Part shown: piece by piece, positions 1 to 5,695 of the stretch
Layout of the letters: every line of letters begins with the position of its first letter
Numbering within the stretch: the first letter of the stretch is position 1
Source: CAVTWJ01 sp963849485
GTDB lineage: Bacteria; Oederibacteriota; Muellerivitia; Muellerivitales; Muellerivitaceae
Assembly (NCBI GenBank): GCA_963849485.1
Contig: CAWKIF010000027.1
Span: 1 to 14,183, forward strand
Reading direction: 5' to 3'
DNA length: 14,183 bases
The notes under the pieces: generated by a model
Told to the model about the DNA's origin: nothing
Seen by the model: only the letters and a program-made list of their open reading frames with translations
Database searches by the model: none
Translations under genes and position numbers: made by a program

Positions 1-268
1 CTACCAAGCCATGTATCAGGAACAAGGGTTGGCGGTTCTGCAGGGGGCTCTTGTCGTATTGGTAAATTTCCACCCTTGAAGGTACGGACTTCAGGGCTCG
101 CTGAGGCACTAGGGGATAATCTGAGCTTATGGCGCAACCGGCTGATTGAATCGCCGGGTGGATGCTCTTCTGTTCCTGTGCGAGGCTCTTTTGTCCCGAT
201 GCGATCCAGACGAACGTAGCGAATATCAAAGGCAGGGCAGTTCCTACCGCGTATGGACTGGTTCTCAT
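1..268 (-). CDS. Secreted alpha/beta-hydrolase-like protein, N-terminal part
   Basis: An open frame starts at ATG 268-266 and runs without a stop to the left edge, giving 89 codons; the C-terminal part is outside the window. The first ~30 residues look like a signal peptide or membrane anchor: a hydrophobic stretch around residues 8-24, then a Gln/Ser-rich stretch (SLAQEQ). The last visible residues, QPLFLIHGLV, match the first core strand and His-Gly oxyanion turn of alpha/beta hydrolases and lipases, where the HG follows a hydrophobic strand. A purine-rich AGGCGGGG lies just upstream of the ATG. The catalytic Ser, Asp and His would lie outside the window, so neither activity nor substrate can be named. 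It diverges from the receiver-like gene to its right. Unlike that gene it shows no frameshift over the visible part. The hydrolase assignment rests on one motif. Confidence 0.55.
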   Translation of the reverse strand, partial: MRTSPYAVGTALPLIFATFVWIASGQKSLAQEQKSIHPAIQSAGCAISSDYPLVPQRALKSVPSRVEIYQYDKSPLQNRQPLFLIHGLV

Positions 269-479
269 GGCCCCGCCTATTTCTTTAGGACCTTTGCTGA
301 GCCTCCGCCCGTATGTCCAATTCATGTAGACGACAGACTGAGTTCAATAAAAGTTCCTCAGCATACACAAAATGTGCTCTTGCCTTCTTCCATCTGGATA
401 AAGCCTGATTCGCTTTGGGGACCGTTCGCCGAGATGGATAAAAAGCCGTTGCAGGCACCGCATGAAAAGACATGGGATA

Positions 480-1321
480 ATGAAGAAATCGATCGACACT
501 CTTCTCAAAACCACAGCATGGGTGTGTAAATTGGCTCAGGTTTTAATCGCAAGTTCACCAGAAGGCGTTATTTGCCTGAACGGATTCTGCATGGACACAA
601 TTTTACTGTAATTGCAAAGCTGAGCGAAGCCAAGGACAAGCTCGAATCACAAATCTTGATCTAATAGTAGTTTCTCTTCACTTTGATGACTCGCAAATGT
701 TCGAGCTTATCCGCGAAGTGAAGAAGAGCCATAAGAATGCTAGTCAACCGATTATCTGCTTTTGTTCGCGCGATACGCAAATGTCGCGCCTCATGCACCA
801 GAGTTTGGAATATAGCACCAGAGTCCTCGGAGCATGGATGTACCTTGCCGAACATGCATACAATGTTCCCAGATCCAGATGCCGAGCTGAGGCGCATTAT
901 GGAACGCTGCCTCACCGACCGGGAGCGAAAACAGATTCAACAAGACAGAGTCGACATTCAATCACAGCGAGAACAGCTTCAACAGTTGCGACTGCTTTTG
1001 CAAACACAAGAGTGGTCCCCGGCGATGAAAGAATATCTGGTTGGATTGAAACATGAAGTGGAACTCTTGTTGAACGACATCACCAGATTGCACTCAGCGG
1101 CTGACATGGAACGCGCAAGCGTTACAGCCTCACAAGATCTTAAAGACCGAGTTTCGGATCAAGTGAGGATGAGTGAGGAAGGCATGACGGAGAGAGAACA
1201 GATTCAGTCGGCAGCAGAAACAAGCCAGTCTGCCGGGGAAGAGCTTCTGACCGCAAAAGAGGGAATCAAGGAGGCGGACCTTCAGCGGCAGAACAAGCCC
1301 ATACAACCAGCTCAAGAGTGA
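480..1321 (+). pseudogene. Frameshifted receiver-like / coiled-coil protein gene
   Basis: Three successive frames join into one sensible protein of about 265-280 residues. Segment 1 starts MAQVLIASSPEGV (TTG 531; an in-frame ATG at 480 is the alternative). It shifts near 578-581 to RILHGHNFTVIAKLSEAKD, near 651-653 to LDLIVVSLHFDDSQMFELI, and near 862-869 to FPDPDAELRRIMERC, running to the TGA at 1319-1321. Each shift is repaired by restoring one base (A, A, T) in a short homopolymer. The first ~115 residues have the strand-helix pattern of a response-regulator receiver, but the phospho-acceptor Asp position (LIVVSLH) is Ser, so it is probably a pseudo-receiver. From about residue 125 on it is Gln/Glu/Arg-rich and probably coiled coil. 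No output domain is recognised. A readable frame also continues past 1321 (NQLKSDRQISAQGT), so the true C-terminus is uncertain. The partner and signal are unknown. Confidence 0.5.
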
Positions 1322-1400
1322 CCGACAGATTTCAGCCCAAGGCACACGGACGCTGAACCGGATTGCCCAGGTCGCAGTGGGACAGCCGCTAACTCTGAAC

Positions 1401-2172
1401 TTAACCGTTGAAGCCGCCATCGGTACGGATGGTTTGGCCAGTAACCCAGCCACCGTCCCTGGAGGCAAAAAAGGCCACGACTGCCGCTATGTCATCTGGC
1501 TCACCTAGCCGACCCAGGGCGGTTTTGCTGATCATGGCTTGTTTGGTGTCTTCACCCGGCAGCGCTTCATGAAACATGTCCGTGACTGTGGTCCCGGGAG
1601 CGACCGCATTCACTGTAATGTTTCTTGCGCCAGGCCGGTGAGTAATGCGGCTGGCGGCATCAACGCGGATTTAGTCGCGGAGTACACGCCCATTCCCGGC
1701 AGTGCCAGTTCAGCAGCCACGGAGGAAAGATTTATTATGCGACCGCCATTTGGCATTAGCTTGAGCGCCGCCATTGTCGTTGCCAAGGTACCTTTGACGT
1801 TGACGTCAAACACGCGATGGTACTGTTAAATCTATCTGGTCCAGTGTGCCGCCTTCCCAAACTCCGGCATTGTTCACTAAGATATCGATTTTGCCGAAGG
1901 TTCATCGAGGTCTTCCACCAGATGTCTCGTTTCGCTCGCTGAAGCAACATCGGCTTTGAATGCTGCAGCACTGGTGCCCAGGCTGGCGATCGATGCCACC
2001 ACATCGTCGGCGGCTTTCTTGTTTCTGGTGTATGTGACTGCAACGGTGGCACCTTCTTGCGCCAGACGCAATGCGATAGCAGCGCCAATGCCGCGCGAGC
2101 CACCGGTCACTAAGGCTACCTTGCCGGCAAGTCTCTTCGTTTCGGTTTTGGTTTATCTTGTACGAGTGTCAT
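1401..2172 (-). pseudogene. Frameshifted short-chain dehydrogenase/reductase (FabG-like)
   Basis: This is a classical SDR, an NAD(P)-dependent oxidoreductase of ~255 residues, broken into several frames. It starts at ATG 2172 with a strong GGAGG about 10 nt upstream and ends at TAA 1403-1401. All family motifs are present in order: the cofactor-binding TGGSRGIG near the N-terminus, NNAG in DILVNNAGVWEGG, the catalytic Ser in INLSSVAAE, YSATK as the YxxxK catalytic pair, and the C-terminal RTDGGFNG. Frame changes occur near 2126-2129, 1898-1902, 1818-1832 (probably two) and around 1640-1670. Most are repaired by adding one base in or next to a short homopolymer, and no nonsense substitution is seen within a correct frame. 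The substrate cannot be told; relatives reduce 3-oxoacyl or other keto groups. It lies 47 bp downstream of the LRV-repeat gene, probably in one transcript. It is either a recent pseudogene or intact in reality and damaged by sequencing indels. Confidence 0.85.
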
Positions 2173-2219
2173 GTGATCTTTTCCTCCACGGAATGGGTAA
2201 TTTTTGCGATGTTTTGCGT

Positions 2220-2618
2220 CTATGCGACGGCTTTTTCAAAGGATCTGGTGTCTAAATGTGAGAGTGTTTTTGTGGCGCAGTCGCAACGTAGGATCTCGTC
2301 GCGGGCAAGTGCCTGGAGTATCGAATGAGGCAAGAGGGTGTTTTCAGCCATCACATAACGCACGTCCAGATCGTCGTCTTGTGCCAACTGCATCAGGAAG
2401 AGAATTGGCAGCGACGCATTGTGTGAGAGGCTGGCTCGCACCTCGCTATCGTCGTGGTTCAGAGTGAAGCAACACTGCCACGGGAGTGGAGGCATTCTCA
2501 GCCACGCGTGCCCGCACCGATGGATCAGTTGAGTGTGCCAGCTCTTTAGCCTGAAGACTGGAGCCTTTGTATTTCCTGCGATCAGATAATCGTTTGCAAT
2601 TCGGATTGAGTTATACAT
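2220..2618 (-). pseudogene. Frameshifted small LRV/HEAT-like repeat protein
   Basis: Starts at ATG 2618 with GAGG about 10-12 nt upstream; the uninterrupted frame ends at TAG 2222-2220. A repeat of roughly 24 residues, built as D-x-x-V-R-x-x-(V/L)-(A/S)-x-N-x-(S/T)-x-P, occurs at least three times: TDPSVRARVAENASTP, DDSEVRASLSHNASLP and DDLDVRYVMAENTLLP. This matches leucine-rich-variant or HEAT-like alpha-solenoid repeats, which are generally protein-binding. The first repeat lies in another frame than the next two. Restoring an A near 2565 (AAAGG) gives NTKGSSLQAKELAHS; a second shift lies near 2460-2470 and a possible third near 2250-2262. Restored length would be about 130 residues. It is the first gene after the TetR-type promoter at 2831-2859 and precedes the SDR gene, so the two may be co-regulated. 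The protein is not recognised beyond its repeats. Confidence 0.6.
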
Positions 2619-2640
2619 GTTGTGTTTTCCTCGATGTGCG

Positions 2641-2656
2641 ATAATAGACCAGTCTA
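2641..2656. promoter_or_regulatory. Operator-like inverted repeat upstream of the LRV gene
   Basis: TAGAC-CA-GTCTA (2645-2656) is a perfect inverted repeat with 5-bp arms. The 10-mer ATAATAGACC at 2641-2650 is identical to 2831-2840 in the promoter 190 bp upstream. Read on the minus strand it gives TATTAT, a possible -10, about 22 nt before the LRV start codon, although no good -35 is visible. It is probably a second site for the regulator that binds at 2835-2850. Confidence 0.45.
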
Positions 2657-2768
2657 CTTATCGCCGGGTCCACAAAAACAGGCGGTTCTCTCTTGGGCTA
2701 CCTGCTGTCGGGACTAAGTTTAAAACTTCAAACATCAGTTCGGCCCAACGCGCCACTGGTCTAAAAAC

Positions 2769-2786
2769 TGAACCGATATCGGTTCA
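2769..2786. promoter_or_regulatory. Perfect 18-bp palindrome, operator-like
   Basis: TGAACCGATATCGGTTCA is a perfect 18-bp palindrome with no spacer. It sits between the two TAGACC boxes and downstream of the minus-strand promoter. Length and symmetry suit a dimeric repressor such as a TetR- or LacI-type protein, but its sequence differs from the TAGACC boxes, so a different regulator may bind. A GGTCTA half-site lies close by at 2758-2763. Confidence 0.4.
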
Positions 2787-2830
2787 ACCTCCAAGTACCT
2801 TTTGCTGTTTGCAACATTTGGCATAGGTCT

Positions 2831-2859
2831 ATAATAGACCGGTCGGTCGAGAGTGTCAA
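2831..2859 (-). promoter_or_regulatory. Strong minus-strand promoter with TetR-type operator in its spacer
   Basis: On the minus strand a perfect -35 TTGACA (2859-2854) is followed by a 17-bp spacer and the -10 TATTAT (2836-2831). The spacer holds most of the box TAGACC-GGTC-GGTCGA (2835-2850 on the plus strand). This is one mismatch from TAGACC-N4-GGTCTA, which from memory is the consensus of NemR and similar TetR-family repressors. An overlapping palindrome GGTCTAT-A-ATAGACC spans 2826-2840. A repressor here would block RNA polymerase, so the downstream LRV-repeat and SDR genes are probably inducible. A plus-strand -10 (TATAAT, 2830-2835) overlaps the same site, as expected for a divergent autoregulated repressor gene, but no such gene follows. 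Confidence 0.6.
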
Positions 2860-2907
2860 CTACCCCATAAAAAGCTTGAAAATTGCGGAGAATCGTCTCC
2901 AGACAGT

Positions 2908-2947
2908 ATTGGCTCAGAGTTCAAGATGAAAATCACTCTGAGCCAAT
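2908..2947 (-). terminator. Perfect 13-bp hairpin, possible terminator
   Basis: ATTGGCTCAGAGT (2908-2920) and ACTCTGAGCCAAT (2935-2947) are exact reverse complements around a 14-nt loop. It lies 43 bp downstream of the stop codon of the fragment gene at 2990, where a terminator is expected, but no U-tract follows on either strand. It may be a factor-dependent terminator, a 3' stability stem or another inverted repeat. A weaker GGAGA/TCTCC pair lies beside it at 2887-2900. Confidence 0.45.
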
Positions 2948-2989
2948 CGGGAAAAATGCTGCCGACTTAGATCAACTACTTAAATAGGA

Positions 2990-3171
2990 TCAGGAATCCA
3001 TGCTCGTGATCCAGATCCCTCCTCCTTTATGCTCCTGTCCTAGCTCTGTCAGGGTCTCGACACCGCCGACCGCTTTTCTGCAAGCGGTGTTGAAAGCTTG
3101 CACTTCGGGCGGCATGGGGGGCGGGGCATCTCCGTGCAGATAAGCCTTGGCAATAGCAGCGTTATATAGGA
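2990..3171 (-). CDS. C-terminal fragment of an unrecognised protein
   Basis: About 60 codons of plausible coding frame, including YNAAIAKAYLHGDAPPPMPP and VQAFNTACRKAVGGVETL, end at TGA 2992-2990, followed by a hairpin. The frame is open to the junction with ubiD; beyond it the same frame continues only as an out-of-phase shadow of ubiD, so the N-terminal part is missing. It is not in frame with ubiD and resembles no part of a UbiD C-terminus. I do not recognise the family. Possible further indels, as seen in the neighbouring genes, make the last residues uncertain. Confidence 0.4.
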
Positions 3172-3172
3172 T
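3162..3172. other. Junction between unrelated sequences inside ubiD
   Basis: The UbiD frame matches its family up to the motif SIKKQYP (Pro codon at 3170-3168), where relatives continue G-H-A. Here it instead meets Ile and a TAA stop, and from this point leftwards the coding signal belongs to another protein in another frame. No insertion-sequence end, tRNA or obvious direct repeat marks the point. It is either a real recombination or insertion breakpoint, or a chimeric assembly join. Confidence 0.7.
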
Positions 3173-4268
3173 ATTGTTTCTTGATGGAGATGATCGCCAG
3201 GTTGTGGAAAATACCCTCGAAGGGCAGATCCAGGTCGACGATCTCGGGCATGATCTTTTGGAGGATGGGAAGGAAAAGCCTTTCGGTGGCCTTGCCCAGA
3301 AAATCATCTTCCATGGGGGGTTTGCCCACCACCGTTGCCGGGTAGACCGCGTTTTTCCGGTGGGTCAGGGCCGTCAGGTGAAAGACCGGGTAGGGTTCGG
3401 CCAAACTGTAGTAGCCCGTATGGTCCCCGAAGGGCCCCTCCATCCGGCGCTCGCCCGGCTCCACGTAACCTTCCAAAACGAAATCGGCGTCGGCGTTCAC
3501 GAACAAGTCCACCGTCTTGCACTTCACAATCTCCACCGGCTTTCCCCTTAAGAAACCGGCGAAGAGAAGTTCATCCACCCCGTCGGGCAGGGGCGCCGTA
3601 GCGGCGTAGGTCAGGGCCGGGTCCCCGCCCAGTGCGATCGCCACTTCCAGCCTTTTTCCCTGCTTCTCGGCGTTACGGTGGTGCGCCGCCCCATGGTGGT
3701 GCACCTGCCAATGCATGCCGGTGGTCTTGGAATCGTAAATTTGGATGCGATACATGCCGATGTTGCGGACGCCGTTTTCCGGGTCCAGGGTATAGACCAT
3801 CGGCAGGGTGATAAACCGGCCCCCGTCCTGGGGCCAGCATTTCAAGACTGGCAGGCTCGTCAGGTCCGGTTCTTTTTCAACGACTTCCTGGCAGGCCCCC
3901 TTGGAAACCTCAACAGGAGGAAACTTGGCCACGTCGGCAAGTTTGGGCAACAGCATCACCTTTTCCATGAAACCCTTGGGGGGTTTGAGCTCCATCAAGT
4001 CCCGAATGGCCCGGGCCTGTTCCTCCAGGTCTTCGACACCCAAGGCCCAACTCATGCGTTGGTAGGACCCAAACGCGTTCATGAGGACCGGATAGGCGCT
4101 GCCCTTCGCTTTCTCGAAAAGGAGGGCCTTCCCTCCCCGGGTAGATTTGGAAACCTTGTCGGCGATAGCAGTCATTTCCAGCACCGGATCCACTTCCTCG
4201 GTAATGCGGATCAATTCCCCGCGCTTTTCGAGAAACTCAATGAATTCGGTTAGAGAAGAATAGGGCAT
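3162..4268 (-). CDS. UbiD-family decarboxylase, 3'-truncated
   Basis: The UbiD family comprises prenylated-FMN-dependent decarboxylases that act on aromatic or unsaturated acids, in ubiquinone or menaquinone synthesis among others. Start ATG 4268 has AAGGA 7 nt upstream. Family motifs are NIGMYRIQ (residues 169-176), the His-rich MHWQVHHHGAAHH (185-197), LEGYVEPGE and EGPFGDHTGYY (277-287), then PILQKIMPEIVD, PFEG and IISIKKQYP at the end. E. coli UbiD, of ~497 residues, continues after KKQY with ~120 more residues; here only 367 family residues remain, followed by Ile and a stop at the junction. The missing part includes the C-terminal region, so the product as written is probably non-functional. 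It lies 39 bp after the membrane-protein gene, likely the last visible gene of the truA operon. A menaquinone-type (MqnL-like) role is plausible but not shown. Confidence 0.88.
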   Translation of the reverse strand: MPYSSLTEFIEFLEKRGELIRITEEVDPVLEMTAIADKVSKSTRGGKALLFEKAKGSAYPVLMNAFGSYQRMSWALGVEDLEEQARAIRDLMELKPPKGFMEKVMLLPKLADVAKFPPVEVSKGACQEVVEKEPDLTSLPVLKCWPQDGGRFITLPMVYTLDPENGVRNIGMYRIQIYDSKTTGMHWQVHHHGAAHHRNAEKQGKRLEVAIALGGDPALTYAATAPLPDGVDELLFAGFLRGKPVEIVKCKTVDLFVNADADFVLEGYVEPGERRMEGPFGDHTGYYSLAEPYPVFHLTALTHRKNAVYPATVVGKPPMEDDFLGKATERLFLPILQKIMPEIVDLDLPFEGIFHNLAIISIKKQYPI

Positions 4269-4307
4269 CGGATTCCTTAAAAAATTTTTACTGGAAAGGC
4301 CCGTATT

Positions 4308-4904
4308 TTACGCTGTTGGAGGGGGTGGCTCAACCTTCGGTTGCGGATTACGGGAAACGAAATAAGCGCCCAAACAAAGCATAAGCCCTCCCACCGCCGG
4401 GGCCCAGAGCGCTTGGAGGCTAGGCTGCAAATAAAGATTGAAAAAGGCCATGTAACTGGCGCCCCATCCGCAGGCCATCCAAAATCGCCCGATTTTTTGC
4501 CCCGAAGTGGCCGCCATGAAACCCGTGAAATAAGCGGCCATGGTAAAGCCCACCCCGAAAAGGTGCAGGTAGGCCATGTGTTTGATGAACATCTCGGCCT
4601 TTTCCCCCAAGTTGGCGACAATGGCCAGCCAGACAAAACACCAAAGCACGATCCAAAGCACCGTCAATAAAGCCGCCGCGTTCGAGATCCCCCAAAACCA
4701 TCCTCCCCGGTGATCCCATTCCCAGGCGGATAAAACCAGTGCCAAGAGCCCCAACAAGACGGGGAAACCGAAAAGGACGGCCGCGGAAGGCCAGGTGCCG
4801 GGTTGTTGGCGAAGCGTCGCCGCCATCGGCTCCTCTCCCAAAGCTAGAAAAGTGAGGAAGAGCCCCACCCCTCCCAAACGAAAAAGCCAAAGGGAATAAT
4901 TCAT
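4308..4904 (-). CDS. Polytopic membrane protein, unknown function
   Basis: A 198-residue protein with about five or six hydrophobic segments: around residues 5-22, 38-60, 67-96, 108-128, 137-155 and 163-183. The C-terminus is proline-rich (VEPPPPTA), probably a short cytosolic or periplasmic tail. Start ATG 4904-4902 overlaps the truA stop by 4 nt (ATGA), so translation is probably coupled. There is no signal peptide apart from the first membrane segment, and no recognised motif or active-site pattern. I do not recognise the family. Position between truA and ubiD does not identify a role. Confidence 0.75.
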   Translation of the reverse strand: MNYSLWLFRLGGVGLFLTFLALGEEPMAATLRQQPGTWPSAAVLFGFPVLLGLLALVLSAWEWDHRGGWFWGISNAAALLTVLWIVLWCFVWLAIVANLGEKAEMFIKHMAYLHLFGVGFTMAAYFTGFMAATSGQKIGRFWMACGWGASYMAFFNLYLQPSLQALWAPAVGGLMLCLGAYFVSRNPQPKVEPPPPTA

Positions 4905-5695
4905 TCTTCATCCACCGTTTTTTTGGCCTTGGGCCGCACCGGGGGGAAAGTCTTGGGGTAATCCACCCGCACCAAAAAGAGCCCGGTCGGGGGAAGGGTG
5001 GGCCCAGCCTTTTTACGGTCTTTGGACTGAAGGATCGAAGTCACCTGAGCTGGCGTGATCTTTCCCGTCCCCGCGTAAACCAAGGTACCCGTGAGGATGC
5101 GGATCATTTGGTGGAGGAAGGAAACACCGTAATATTCACAATGGATATCCTTCCCCTTACGCCTCACGGTGACCCGGTGAAGGGTTCGAAGGGGATCGGC
5201 CCACTTGCCCAGGGTGCCCCGGAAGGCCGTGAAATCATGGGTTCCCTCCAAGCGCTTGGCGGCCAGGCGCATCAACCTTAAATCCAGGGGACGGCGAAAA
5301 TGGTAATAGGTATTCCGGTCAAAAACGGTGTAGTCCTGGCTGTTCCGGATGATGTAACGGTAGAGCTTGGCCTTGGCGTGGTAAGTGGCGTGAAAGGTCT
5401 CGGGAACTTCTTTTAGATGGATAAGACGGATGTCATGCGGCAGGAGTTGGTTGACCACTTCCTTCAATCGCGGAACCGGCATGGGGGAGGTGGTGTGGAA
5501 ATTGGCGGTCTGGCCTAAGGCGTGGACCCCGGAATCGGTGCGTCCCGCCACCAGCAATTCAACCTTGTGGCCGCAGACAAAGCCTATTTTTTCTTCCAGG
5601 ACCCCTTGGATCGTGGGAGATTCCCTCTGCCTTTGCCAACCCGCGTAGGCGGTTCCATCGTACTCCACCATCAACCGCAGGTTGCGTTCCCTCAA
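4901..5695 (-). CDS. truA: tRNA pseudouridine(38-40) synthase TruA
   Basis: Converts uridine at positions 38-40 of the tRNA anticodon arm to pseudouridine. It has 264 residues, a usual length for bacterial TruA. The N-terminus LMVEYDGTAYAGWQRQ is the typical first strand. The catalytic Asp is D54 in GRTDSGVHALGQ. Later family motifs include RNSQ and FLHQMIRILTGTLVYAGTGK. The start is TTG 5695-5693, which overlaps the TGA of the upstream DUF2723 gene as TTGA; the next ATG (residue 9, LMVEYDG) would cut into the first conserved strand, so TTG is preferred. The gene ends in a 4-nt overlap with the membrane-protein gene. Confidence 0.97.
   Translation of the reverse strand: MRERNLRLMVEYDGTAYAGWQRQRESPTIQGVLEEKIGFVCGHKVELLVAGRTDSGVHALGQTANFHTTSPMPVPRLKEVVNQLLPHDIRLIHLKEVPETFHATYHAKAKLYRYIIRNSQDYTVFDRNTYYHFRRPLDLRLMRLAAKRLEGTHDFTAFRGTLGKWADPLRTLHRVTVRRKGKDIHCEYYGVSFLHQMIRILTGTLVYAGTGKITPAQVTSILQSKDRKKAGPTLPPTGLFLVRVDYPKTFPPVRPKAKKTVDEE

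Noticed and set aside
285..473. 62-codon minus-strand ORF ending 16 bp before the hydrolase ATG
   Set aside because: The end (ALSRWKKARAHFVYAEELLL) looks mildly protein-like, but there is no ribosome-binding site, no recognised family, and the region is a divergent spacer. Left unannotated.
146..529. 127-codon plus-strand ORF
   Set aside because: It overlaps the start of the hydrolase gene on the opposite strand, has no protein-like pattern or ribosome-binding site, and its composition looks noncoding.
2617..2826. 69-codon plus-strand ORF over the operator region
   Set aside because: Covers the palindromes and promoter elements and shows no coding pattern.
1..3165. Left piece as a mobile island or prophage inserted into ubiD
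   Set aside because: No integrase, transposase, tRNA target, terminal repeats or phage-like genes are visible; an assembly join explains the data at least as well.
3304..4253. Several long ORFs on both strands within ubiD
   Set aside because: Out-of-phase shadows of the ubiD frame, favoured by its high GC third positions.
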